Below, piece after piece: positions 8,201-14,273 of a DNA stretch of 23,987 nt. Position 1 is the stretch's first letter. The number at the start of each line of letters is the position of its first letter. This stretch comes from an uncultured Clostridia bacterium. GTDB lineage: Bacteria; Bacillota; Clostridia; Oscillospirales; Acutalibacteraceae. Where the stretch lies: NCBI GenBank assembly GCA_937901145.1, contig CALCHE010000116.1, positions 1 through 23,987 of the forward strand. The letters run 5' to 3'. The notes beneath the pieces were generated by a model. It was not told the DNA's origin. It worked only from the letters and a program-made list of their open reading frames with translations, and ran no database searches. Both the position numbers and the translations under genes were made by a program.

Positions 8201-9700
8201 ACCTGTGTCGGGGTCGTCGTGGAATACGACGATAAGAAGTCCGTCCTCATTGATGAAATATTCACCTACGTCCTCGATGGTTCCGTCTTCTGTTTTAGCA
8301 GTGATAGGATGCCATTCCGTAAAAGGCTCACAGTGGATGTTTTCGGGGATCTGATAGTGGAGGTGGTGATCATCGTCGTGTCTGAACTGTATCCACTCGT
8401 CACCCGTATTATCTTCAGCGAACTCCATGGATATAACGTATGTCTGTCCGAGATATACGGTGGAGTTTTCGCCGAGAATTTCACCTTCGAGGGTTTTGAA
8501 GGAAACAGCTTTAACTACTGATGTGAGGTCGTTTATGTATGTAATGTTTGCTCTCGGAGCACTGAACAGCATAAGAGGGGCAGACTGCTCTGTAGTTTCT
8601 TTCTCTGTAGGTTCGGTAGTCTCTGCTTCGGTAGCTTCTTCGGACTCATATTCCATATCCTTCGCGAAGCTGAGTTCTCCTGTTTTTCCGTATCCGATGA
8701 TTTTTTCGGTAATATCTATGCTTACAGTCTCAACCTTGCCGTTGCTGTCACCCATAACGACCTGAAGAGAGCTTTCACCGGGAGAAATTATAATACCTAC
8801 GGTATCGGCTGTCTTGTCTGCATCGTCGTCGATGAAAACTATGTCGCCCCTTTCGGGTGTATATTCTTTGGCAGGGGAGTATGCATTTCTGCTCTGCCAG
8901 GCAAGCCTAAGTGCATCGGCACCTGATTTTTTAAGCTCGCTGTCATTATTGACATTCGAATAGTGAAGACAGAAGGAAACAAACATTGTGTTCCATTTGC
9001 CGTAGGGGTTACCGTACCATTCGCCATAGCGTGTATATCCGTTTTTGTTGCCGTCTTCGTCATATTCGAAATTTTGGCTGCTTTCACTGTACCCTCTCTG
9101 TGTCATAGCAATCGCTATCAGATTCTCAGGTATGTTGTTTGTGATTTCGATGCCGTCGAAGGTGCTCAGCCAGTCACTGACAGTTTCTGTGTCAGCGGTT
9201 TTATCGGGAAAACATTCCTGTGTGTGGGTATGCTCAGCTTCGGTACAGGAAAGAGTTTTTTTGTAGCACTCATCGGTGTGAATGTGAGCTTTTACAGTAG
9301 TAGTTTCTTTTACTGTAGTAGCTTTATCTTCTTCGGTGGTCACTTCAGACGGGTTTTCTGTATCAGATGCACCGTCGGATGAGGGCTCCTCTGAAGGTTC
9401 TGTCTGTGAGGTCGTTTTTTCCTCGGTAGTCTTTTCGCTCTGAGGTGGAGCGGAAGAGGTTTCGTCGAAGCCGCATACGGTTTCGGTCACATAGCAGCTG
9501 TCACCGTGGATATGCTCCTTAAGTCCGCAGAAGGCATCACCTGTAACAGTAATTCCTACGAGCTTAAGCCACCAGAAAACGACTATTGCTATTATAAAAG
9601 CTGATACAAAAAATACCGTGGCAAGTTTTTTGCTGTCAATTCTGAATTTTTTATGTCTGTCAAGGAAATCGTCGTTGAAATTATTCAAAAAATTTGCCAC
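5207..9700 (-). CDS. Large LPETG surface adhesin / pilus tip protein with inactive CHAP-like domain
   Basis: About 1,497 residues. The N-terminus is a 26-residue cytoplasmic stretch and one hydrophobic segment (27-46). Next come three His/Cys motifs (HIHGDSCY 63-70, HIHTDECY 139-146, HTHTQECF 157-164) separated by a Ser/Thr/Glu linker. Residues about 190-340 are a CHAP/NlpC-like domain (TRYGEWYGNPYG, MFVSFC), but the expected catalytic Cys is Asn237 and the usual His before VGI is Thr300, so it should not be enzymatic. A second Thr/Glu linker is followed by about 950 residues of repeated beta domains. A C-terminal Cna-B domain precedes LPETG (1460-1464), a helix and RRKRERR. The role is likely adhesion at the pilus tip or cell wall. 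Start: the GTG at 9700 directly abuts AGGAGG, so the TTG four codons on (9688), 11 bases from that site, may be the real start. Confidence 0.9.
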   Translation of the reverse strand: MANFLNNFNDDFLDRHKKFRIDSKKLATVFFVSAFIIAIVVFWWLKLVGITVTGDAFCGLKEHIHGDSCYVTETVCGFDETSSAPPQSEKTTEEKTTSQTEPSEEPSSDGASDTENPSEVTTEEDKATTVKETTTVKAHIHTDECYKKTLSCTEAEHTHTQECFPDKTADTETVSDWLSTFDGIEITNNIPENLIAIAMTQRGYSESSQNFEYDEDGNKNGYTRYGEWYGNPYGKWNTMFVSFCLHYSNVNNDSELKKSGADALRLAWQSRNAYSPAKEYTPERGDIVFIDDDADKTADTVGIIISPGESSLQVVMGDSNGKVETVSIDITEKIIGYGKTGELSFAKDMEYESEEATEAETTEPTEKETTEQSAPLMLFSAPRANITYINDLTSVVKAVSFKTLEGEILGENSTVYLGQTYVISMEFAEDNTGDEWIQFRHDDDHHLHYQIPENIHCEPFTEWHPITAKTEDGTIEDVGEYFINEDGLLIVVFHDDPDTGECFGAKYSNVDFVIEFNATVGDTQSGESTEVVFNDEITVNLNIDTEAEMKVTKTHGTYNGKDNTLEYQIRIEATKAVIKNLVVPDDIWENHHALRDTIVVTDLKGNVLNPQPVIGDGSPGATGGFTLSGFPDFAAGEGFLINYKSAINDDMLGQESVGMWNGVYPRGENALGEPVKGEATDWVSVELNKIEKDGKQAVLTAPDGSLVPVIEWEIEIKKSDTNLQGTVVVDTLGHGLEYYTGQDIKIVRYDQWGYKLGETALSWNDVEVDGNSMSFALPDGHRFVIVYYTTYEELQEGEQKHYTNTAKVTINQREEVAGGEADVVGFIPRISKSARGDDGEYVYFTIEADVPGVIKDWGGFFLTDLAAFWGYGKNDVGYLYVENIPEDLVITAVTQSGRTINFTPYVPGGPTENTYILVTPAEGNQYHSFNIYFNTSDADSASSKWILSEDSTLTVSYKIPFDAKTGTEWTGEPNGDKTVEDVLLESYRLANEAYLNYTELIQVTGTTSYNYSPMITKKSSVNDDGTVDYTVTFYGSIPGSQGPQGYLKSSKSIIFTDTFDDKLEYVPGSLSVICYSPWSDSTWFNKYIYNGTVTGNTINVKSTELIRSETNQELESDMLSWLRDWMPDYQVYCNNIAGGRHVFTYKLKLKDEYLNTTEENKYTLDNTAELKWDDDNTSGPVTDTVEFKTGLLDKHVVQENNRLLFDIHINRNALDILKGTDTITIEDTMTHNLSVYWDSIKLLYQDKTTGNWIDFDSIISLYTYTVTYDQTTNKLTFVLPDELHIRIDYTTLITESGHVSVNNAVKVDGKAQVTDIIDATFKVEQHSGGASGSMNKITLIKQDGDTDERLPNVGFHFYGPMGDPDAVPPDGAEESILTDYGKQLYYIGSYTTGADGTVNIETQYLTLGGPYALVETVPPEGYMALSKPVYFYFYEPDPSGITQTVTTLISVENFTYGFVLPETGGTGTLPTAIIGLSLMAFPILYSTIRRKRERRFS

Positions 9701-9723
9701 CTCCTTTTTGCGTTAGTGTAATA

Positions 9724-10317
9724 TCATTTTACGGGACTCACTCTGTCGAATGGCCACACGCGGAAAAATATTTTTCCTACGATGTAATCCTCACTGACCT
9801 GACCGATGACACTGCTTCGGCTGTCAATGGAGGTGGAACGGTGATCCCCTAAAACGAAATAGTGATTATCGCTGACATAGCAGGGAAAGGTGATGTCACA
9901 TTCTCCGAGAGCTTTGTCAATGGCATAGGGCTCGTCGATCATCACTTCGTTTACATAAACCGTTCCGTTTTCATCGATGCTTATTTTGTCTCCGGGGAGA
10001 CCTATAACTCTTTTGATGAGCAGTTTGTTCTGGTAAGAGAAGCAGCACAGCTCACCTTTTTTCATTTTAGTGGTTTTTAACAGTACGACGATTTCTTCGT
10101 CGTTGAGTGTCGGCTCCATACTGCTGCCCGAAATCTGCAGGACAGGGAAGGCAAGAGTCGCTATCAGTACCGCGACTGCCGCTACTACTATCAGTGAGTA
10201 GACCGTGCTTCTGAGTACCTGCTTATATTTTCGGTTGTATTTTTCTCTGAGAATTTCAGTTTCTATCTGCTTTGCGGTAGGGAGCGAAAGATTTTTTTTG
10301 GTTCTTTTTCTGGACAT
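9724..10317 (-). CDS. lepB: Signal peptidase I of the pilus locus
   Basis: A 197-residue type I signal peptidase that removes signal peptides from exported proteins. A 38-residue basic cytoplasmic start is followed by one membrane segment (about 38-60). The catalytic Ser66 lies in SGSSMEPTL and the general-base Lys102 in LLIKRVIGLPGD; the conserved FVLGDHRSTSIDSRS box is present. These are the boxes of the bacterial Ser/Lys type rather than the eukaryote-like SipW type. Its place 23 bases upstream of the adhesin and in the same operon as two sortases suggests a dedicated role in maturing the pilus proteins, as known for pilus-associated signal peptidases in other Gram-positive bacteria. An AGGAG lies 11 bases before the ATG. 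Confidence 0.94.
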   Translation of the reverse strand: MSRKRTKKNLSLPTAKQIETEILREKYNRKYKQVLRSTVYSLIVVAAVAVLIATLAFPVLQISGSSMEPTLNDEEIVVLLKTTKMKKGELCCFSYQNKLLIKRVIGLPGDKISIDENGTVYVNEVMIDEPYAIDKALGECDITFPCYVSDNHYFVLGDHRSTSIDSRSSVIGQVSEDYIVGKIFFRVWPFDRVSPVK

Positions 10318-10349
10318 CGGGTATAATGCTCCTGTTCGAATACTGTCTC

Positions 10350-10450
10350 CTTAGGGTGCCGACAGGCTCGCGCCTTTCAAATCCGAAATGCCAAAAAGCC
10401 GCGAAAATTCACGCTCTTGGGCGGGCTCGGATTATACTCGTCACCCTGAG
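10350..10450 (-). other. Dyad-rich, GC-rich leader element before signal peptidase gene
   Basis: The outer ends form an inverted repeat (CTTAGGGTG at 10350-10358 with CACCCTGAG at 10442-10450, 8 of 9 pairs). An inner perfect repeat (AATCCGA at 10380-10386 with TCGGATT at 10427-10433) is nested inside. It is clearly richer in G+C than the other intergenic DNA here and has no coding signal. A TATAAT on the minus strand (10431-10436) has no convincing -35. It may be a structured RNA leader or a small palindromic repeat element. Confidence 0.45.
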
Positions 10451-10453
10451 GCA

Positions 10454-10879
10454 TCAGTTGGCGTTTTTTCTTTCGAGAAGGCTTCGGATTCTCTTTCTTA
10501 CATCCTTTCCTATGTCGTCGGGGAATACATCGAGCTTGTCATCGTTTTCAGCGAAAAAGCACAGCATACGTCGGTAAATTTCGCGGTCGGAAGGAGCTTC
10601 GCGATTTGCGGCTGTATCCTTTTTCTTTTCGGAAGAAGCAGTGTACGTCACAGGGATACCTTCCTTAGCCTTCAGAGACGCGGTGAGAGAACTGGCGTAT
10701 CTCAGGGCATTTTCCACCTGCTGTGTAGCCACGGTCAGGTTTTCGATATTCTGTGAGGTTATGCTTTCGCTTTTCAGCTTCTCGGTTTCTTTTCTGAGCT
10801 TTTCGTTTTCTTTGCTCGCTTCCAGAAGAAGTTCCAGAAGCTCGAGACGGCTGAGCTTTCTGAGTTCTTTATCTGTCAT
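10454..10879 (-). CDS. Small coiled-coil protein, first gene of the pilus operon
   Basis: A 141-residue soluble protein without signal peptide or membrane segment. The first 40 residues (MTDKELRKLSRLELLELLLE, then heptad-like ENEKLRKETEKLK) predict a helix and coiled coil. The middle is Ser/Thr/Lys-rich, and the C-terminal about 40 residues (IYRRMLCFFAENDD, VRKRIRSLL) form a charged helical segment. The frame is open to 10933, but the ATG at 10879 has AAGGAG ten bases upstream and is the better start. I recall similar proteins beginning MTDKEL-K-LSR-LLE next to signal peptidases and surface protein genes in Clostridia, but know no assigned function. A sigma-A-like promoter lies about 90 bases upstream, so this gene is likely the first of the pilus operon. 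It could be a cytoplasmic assembly or scaffolding factor, which is a guess. Confidence 0.8.
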   Translation of the reverse strand: MTDKELRKLSRLELLELLLEASKENEKLRKETEKLKSESITSQNIENLTVATQQVENALRYASSLTASLKAKEGIPVTYTASSEKKKDTAANREAPSDREIYRRMLCFFAENDDKLDVFPDDIGKDVRKRIRSLLERKNAN

Positions 10880-10966
10880 GGATATGTAACTCCTTAAATT
10901 TCCTGAATGAAAATATAAACGGTTGCTAAGCACTATTTATATTATACCATTATAAAGGCATCGTAA

Positions 10967-10995
10967 ATTATAGCATAAAAAGATGCGTTTTTCAA
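10967..10995 (-). promoter_or_regulatory. Sigma-A-type promoter of the pilus operon
   Basis: On the minus strand TTGAAA (10995-10990), a 17-base spacer and a perfect TATAAT (10972-10967). It lies about 90 bases upstream of the first pilus-operon gene. A second TATAAT (10946-10941) lacks a -35. Confidence 0.75.
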
Positions 10996-11008
10996 CATTC
11001 TTATACAA

Positions 11009-11025
11009 AAAACACATGGTGTTTT
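11009..11025. promoter_or_regulatory. Perfect 17-bp palindrome upstream of the pilus promoter
   Basis: AAAACAC-ATG-GTGTTTT is a perfect dyad whose near edge is 14 bases upstream of the -35 box of the pilus promoter. That suits a regulator site. On the minus strand it is followed by extra T, so it could instead be a weak AT-rich terminator for the regulator operon. Confidence 0.45.
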
Positions 11026-11068
11026 ATAACTTTTTAATTGTATTTTTTCTAAAAAGAATATAAAGGTA

Positions 11069-11088
11069 CCGCCGGAGCTTTCCGACGG
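11069..11088 (-). terminator. Terminator-like hairpin after the regulator operon
   Basis: An 8-bp stem (CCGTCGGA with TCCGGCGG on the minus strand, one G-T pair) has a 4-base loop, 11 bases after the stop of the small coiled-coil gene. The T run is weak on the minus strand (TTTATATTCTTTTT) and stronger on the plus strand. Confidence 0.6.
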
Positions 11089-11099
11089 CATTTTTAATG

Positions 11100-11315
11100 T
11101 TATGAATAGTAGTTTCTTAGCTTTATCGCCTTTTCCTCAAGCTCACTTTTTTCATCGTAAAGAACTCTGAGCAGAGTTGTGAGACGCTTGATTTCGTTGA
11201 TGCTTCCTTTTCGCTGTGCCAGAAGGAGCTTTTTTCTGCTTGCATCTATAGCCTTCTGCTGTATTTTTATGGAGTACTCGTATTCTTTGGCTAAATCTTC
11301 CAGAGTTGTGTTCAT
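11100..11315 (-). CDS. Small coiled-coil protein co-translated with the regulator
   Basis: A 71-residue, highly charged, all-helical protein (EDLAKEYEYSIKIQQKAI, LLLAQRKG, LYDEKSELEEKAIKL) without cysteines, signal peptide or membrane segment. Its ATG overlaps the TGA of the regulator gene by four bases (ATGA), so translation is probably coupled. It could bind the regulator, but nothing in the sequence proves this and I do not recognise a family. Confidence 0.8.
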   Translation of the reverse strand: MNTTLEDLAKEYEYSIKIQQKAIDASRKKLLLAQRKGSINEIKRLTTLLRVLYDEKSELEEKAIKLRNYYS

Positions 11316-11929
11316 TGATTAACTTCTCCCTTCTTTGCTTTTCCGAAAATTATGTAGTCTGCTGTAGTGCCGTAAAGGACGGATAATTTGCGGATTTCTG
11401 TGGCAGACATTTCGCGTCCCTTTTCTTCGATTTCTTTGAGTGCTTTTTCGGGAATTCCCGTCATTTCACTCACATCTCTCAGCTCAAGACACTGCCTGAG
11501 TCTCAGCTGTCTGACTCGTTCGGACAAAACTGTAGGCTCTGTGTAGCTGAAAAGTGCATTTTTGTTTTTTATTATTATTCCGGCCTTTTTTGAAAAAGAG
11601 GAGCCGTAACGGTATTCTATGACATATTTCAGCTTGTCGTAGATGGTGTCGTTGATTTTTTCGAGCCGTCTGGTTACGGTGGAAGGGTCTATGCCGAGCT
11701 TTCGGGCGACCTCGCTTTTACTGTATCCGCGGAACCAGTGGAGCTCGACTATCAGCCTGTCCGTAACGGAAAGCTCTTTTTCGATAACCTTGTTTACCAG
11801 CTCGTTGAGCTCGTGCTTTCTTTGTCTCATAATGTATTCGTCGATACTTTCGTGTGCCTTACTCTGCCAGGCGGCGAACGCCTCGCGGGCAAGATAATAT
11901 TCTTCCTTTTCGAAGCTGTTAAGATACAT
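11312..11929 (-). CDS. DNA-binding regulator: sigma-region-4-like HTH plus Xre-type HTH
   Basis: A 205-residue protein with two DNA-binding modules. Residues about 53-108 resemble sigma factor region 4 (LSVTDRLIVELHWFRGYSKS, then EVARKLGIDPSTVTRRLEKI as the helix-turn-helix). Residues about 135-196 resemble an Xre/HTH_3 domain (ERVRQLRLRQCLELRDVSE, MTGIPEKALKEIEE, LSVLYGTTADYIIFG). The N-terminal 50 residues are charged and helical. There is no region 2, so it is not a complete sigma factor. The start is the ATG at 11929, with AGGAGG ten bases upstream; the open frame back to 12061 overlaps the promoter and is not used. The promoter has a consensus LexA box just downstream, so expression should rise in the SOS response. 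Targets are unknown; the pilus operon immediately downstream is a reasonable candidate. Confidence 0.85.
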   Translation of the reverse strand: MYLNSFEKEEYYLAREAFAAWQSKAHESIDEYIMRQRKHELNELVNKVIEKELSVTDRLIVELHWFRGYSKSEVARKLGIDPSTVTRRLEKINDTIYDKLKYVIEYRYGSSFSKKAGIIIKNKNALFSYTEPTVLSERVRQLRLRQCLELRDVSEMTGIPEKALKEIEEKGREMSATEIRKLSVLYGTTADYIIFGKAKKGEVNQ

Positions 11930-12004
11930 TGCTTTGATACCTCCTGTATTTTCTCTGATGAATTCAGCTATAACGGGGGATAGTCTGAAAATCAGAAGCT
12001 CACA

Positions 12005-12020
12005 ACGAACATTTGTTCGT
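12005..12020. promoter_or_regulatory. LexA (SOS) box of the regulator operon
   Basis: ACGAACATTTGTTCGT is a perfect dyad and contains CGAAC-N4-GTTCG, the LexA/DinR operator known from Bacillus and other Gram-positive bacteria. It lies about 13 bases downstream of the -10 box of the minus-strand promoter, at roughly +6 to +21, where a bound repressor would block transcription. Confidence 0.85.
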
Positions 12021-12032
12021 CTTATATATTCC

Positions 12033-12061
12033 ATCTTAGAGATAAAAAAACATTCTGTCAA
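12033..12061 (-). promoter_or_regulatory. Sigma-A promoter of the regulator operon
   Basis: Minus strand: a perfect TTGACA (12061-12056), a 17-base spacer and TAAGAT (12038-12033). The transcript would start near 12026 and carry a leader of about 97 bases before the regulator ATG. Confidence 0.8.
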
Positions 12062-12146
12062 TAGTTTTTTTACCGAAGGCTTTCTGAGTACGTTTTTTAG
12101 TATTCTGCTGAAAATCTGAAAAAATTTTTGTTACTTTTTAAGTTGA

Positions 12147-12194
12147 TGTATTTTAATATATGAATGAAAATGTATTTTAATATATGAATGAAAA
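12147..12194 (+). repeat. Two perfect tandem copies of a 24-bp AT-rich unit
   Basis: Copies lie at 12147-12170 and 12171-12194, each running from TGTATTTTAATATATG to AATGAAAA without a mismatch. They end just before the -35 box of the foldase promoter. Confidence 0.95.
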
Positions 12195-12199
12195 ATGAC

Positions 12200-12228
12200 T
12201 TGCTTTTTTTGAATAAATGGTATACAAT
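12200..12228 (+). promoter_or_regulatory. Promoter of the parvulin foldase gene
   Basis: TTGCTT (12200-12205), a 17-base spacer and TACAAT (12223-12228), about 70 bases before the start codon. Confidence 0.6.
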
Positions 12229-12298
12229 GTTATCTAATATACTTTAAACGGTTGTCCGTTTGGAGTAAGTCAAATAATTAGTAAAGGATGAAACCCCT

Positions 12299-14155
12299 AT
12301 GGCAAAGAACGAAATGTCTTCCGCTGAAGCATATCGCCAGGAACGTAAAGAGCGTCTGGCTAAGGCGGCAAAACAGAATCAGAAAAAATCACACAACATC
12401 ATTCTCTCCAAAAGTGCTAAAACAGCTATCGCTATCGTAGTAGTTATCGCTATCGCAGCAGGTATCGCAGGCTTCGCAGTAAGCAACTCAGGCATGCTTG
12501 AGAGAGGTAAGGTAGCCTTTAAAGCAGGCGAAACAGAAGTAACTATGGCTGAATACAGCTACTACTATAATTCTGTTTTCAATAACTACTTCCAGTATTC
12601 ATATCAGTATGACAGCTATTACGGTCAGGGTATGGGTAAAATGTACACCGGCTATGACTACAGTGTAGCACCTGATCAGCAGGCATATCCTCAGGAAATC
12701 GAGGGTATCGAAAATCCCATGTTTACCGATTTCTTTGATTTCAGCGCACGCGAGAGCATCAAGCTCGTAAAATCAGCTAAGCTTTATGCTGCTGAAAATA
12801 ATATCACTCTCGACGAAGACGATTATAAGAGAGTTGACGAAGCAATGACACAGTTCGAAGAAACCGCAAAGTCAGGAAACTACTCTCTTGCCGCATATCT
12901 CCGTGCTTACTTCGGTAAGGGTATGACACCCTCACTTTTAAAGCAGATCTGTGAAGAACAGGTTCTCAATGAAAAGGTTCAGGAAGTTAAGCTCGCCGAG
13001 TTTACCGACAGCTATACTGACAAACAGGTAGAAAAGGAATACAAGGACAAGCCCAATCTCTACGGTGCAGTTTCTCTTAGAAACTATGTTATCAAGGCTG
13101 AAACAGTAAAAGTTAAGGCTGAAGAAGAAGGTGCAGAGGACACCGAAGAGGTTACAAAGGAAACTATGGCAGCTGCTAAAACAAAGGCTGAAAGCTTTGT
13201 AGCAAGAGTAAAGGGCGGCGAAAGCTTCAAGGATGTAGCTTCCGCTTTTGAAAAGCTCGCAGGCAGTGAAAAGTATGCTGAATTAAAGAGTGATGACAGC
13301 CTTACTCTTATGGCTGATGCAAATTATTCTGATCTTTCCTATTCTTCATCTGATGAGAAGTTCCTTGACTGGGCTATCGATGAGAAAACAGAAGAGGGTG
13401 AAACCTACATCGTAGAAAATAAGGATGAAGGCTATACCGTTTATATGATGGTAGAACCTATCCACCACACTCCCGATGTGAAGACTTATGATGTAAGACA
13501 TATTCTCCTCGAGTTCCCTGAAGAAAAAGAAGCTGAAGAGAAAACTGCAGAAGGTGAAGATGCTGCTGAGGAAACCACTGAAGCTGCAGATGAAAAGGAA
13601 GAGGTTGAGGTTGAACTCCTTAATCCCGCAGATTACGATGTAACAGTTGACATTGATGTTGACCTTGCAACTACAAAGGATAAGGCTCTTTATAAGGAAG
13701 CACAGGACATCCTTGCTACCTATCTTGCAGGCGACAAGACAGAGGATGCTTTCGCAGAGCTCGCAAAGAAACACTCAGAAGACAGCAACGCAGAAGAGGG
13801 CGGCATCTATGAGGATGTTCCTCAGGGACAGATGGTAGCCGAGTTCGAAAACTGGTCATTTGCTGAGGGCAGAAAAGCAGGCGATGTAGGTATCGTTGAA
13901 ACTACTTACGGTTATCACATTATGTATGCTGTTTCCGAAGTAGAGGTTACCACATGGGCTGATACTATCAAAAACGATCTTGCAGGCGTAGAATATAACG
14001 AATTTGCAGAAAAACTCGCTGCGGATGAAAAAGTAGCTATCACAGATGAGCAGGCTGATAATCTTGCTGCTGTAAAGGATTTCACAGTTTCTATCGCCAA
14101 AACACAGATCAGAAACATTCAGGCTAATGCTTCCGCTTCAGCATCTGCTTATTAA
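12299..14155 (+). CDS. Membrane-anchored parvulin-type peptidyl-prolyl isomerase (PpiC/PrsA-like foldase)
   Basis: A 618-residue extracytoplasmic foldase that would help exported proteins fold by isomerising prolyl bonds. A basic 40-residue cytoplasmic start is followed by a single uncleaved membrane anchor (about 41-62); there is no lipobox, unlike classical PrsA. A SurA_N-like helical region (about 75-260) is rich in Tyr/Gln. The parvulin domain starts at RHIL (400-403) and ends with the YGYHIM motif near 537-542; FAELAKKHSED, GG-Y and FEN-W-FAEGRKAGDVG are the standard elements. Between RHILLEF and the rest lies an unusual acidic insertion of about 50 residues (EEKEAEEKTAEGEDAAEE and similar). 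It is monocistronic, with its own promoter and terminator. It may serve the many surface proteins encoded around it. Confidence 0.92.
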   Translation: MAKNEMSSAEAYRQERKERLAKAAKQNQKKSHNIILSKSAKTAIAIVVVIAIAAGIAGFAVSNSGMLERGKVAFKAGETEVTMAEYSYYYNSVFNNYFQYSYQYDSYYGQGMGKMYTGYDYSVAPDQQAYPQEIEGIENPMFTDFFDFSARESIKLVKSAKLYAAENNITLDEDDYKRVDEAMTQFEETAKSGNYSLAAYLRAYFGKGMTPSLLKQICEEQVLNEKVQEVKLAEFTDSYTDKQVEKEYKDKPNLYGAVSLRNYVIKAETVKVKAEEEGAEDTEEVTKETMAAAKTKAESFVARVKGGESFKDVASAFEKLAGSEKYAELKSDDSLTLMADANYSDLSYSSSDEKFLDWAIDEKTEEGETYIVENKDEGYTVYMMVEPIHHTPDVKTYDVRHILLEFPEEKEAEEKTAEGEDAAEETTEAADEKEEVEVELLNPADYDVTVDIDVDLATTKDKALYKEAQDILATYLAGDKTEDAFAELAKKHSEDSNAEEGGIYEDVPQGQMVAEFENWSFAEGRKAGDVGIVETTYGYHIMYAVSEVEVTTWADTIKNDLAGVEYNEFAEKLAADEKVAITDEQADNLAAVKDFTVSIAKTQIRNIQANASASASAY

Positions 14156-14166
14156 TTGAATTTAAA

Positions 14167-14207
14167 GGGGCTGTAAAAAACGAAAGTTTTTACGGCTCCC
14201 TTTTTTT
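14167..14207 (+). terminator. Rho-independent terminator of the foldase gene
   Basis: A 13-bp stem (GGGGCTGTAAAAA with TTTTTACGGCTCCC, two G-T pairs) is followed by seven T. Confidence 0.9.
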
Positions 14208-14208
14208 C

Positions 14209-14237
14209 TTGACAATAATGGTCAATAGATGTAGAAT
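14209..14237 (+). promoter_or_regulatory. Sigma-A promoter of the small-protein/hydrolase operon
   Basis: A perfect TTGACA (14209-14214), a 17-base spacer and TAGAAT (14232-14237). It starts directly after the T run of the preceding terminator. Confidence 0.8.
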
Positions 14238-14273
14238 ATAGAATGTAATGTTATGAAAAGGAGTGTGTGCTTT

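Larger units (their letters stand above)
11930..12298. other. Divergent intergenic region with two promoters, an SOS box and a tandem repeat
   Basis: This 369-base gene-free stretch separates the regulator operon (minus) from the foldase gene (plus). It holds the regulator leader, LexA box and promoter (12005-12061), a 24-bp perfect tandem repeat (12147-12194), the foldase promoter (12200-12228) and a small hairpin in the foldase leader (AAACGG with CCGTTT, 12246-12261). AAAGGATGA at 12283-12291 serves as ribosome binding site for the foldase. No further coding potential was seen. Confidence 0.7.

Noticed and set aside
5723..9382. Several long open frames on the plus strand inside the adhesin gene
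   Set aside because: They are antisense to a clearly coding gene, have Cys/Phe/Val-rich shadow compositions and lack ribosome binding sites.
10298..10327. TATAAT on the plus strand near the signal peptidase start
   Set aside because: The -35 (TTGGTT) is poor and it would only drive antisense RNA.
10388..10756. Plus-strand open frame overlapping the coiled-coil gene and leader
   Set aside because: It has no ribosome binding site or family resemblance, and the minus-strand frame has a good start and coding pattern.
11930..12061. N-terminal extension of the regulator to the ATG at 12061
   Set aside because: It overlaps the promoter and LexA box, would start upstream of the predicted transcript, and lacks a ribosome site; 11929 has AGGAGG.
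14253..14273. Upstream ATG for the small PVTGD protein
   Set aside because: The only good ribosome binding site lies inside these codons, pointing to 14274.
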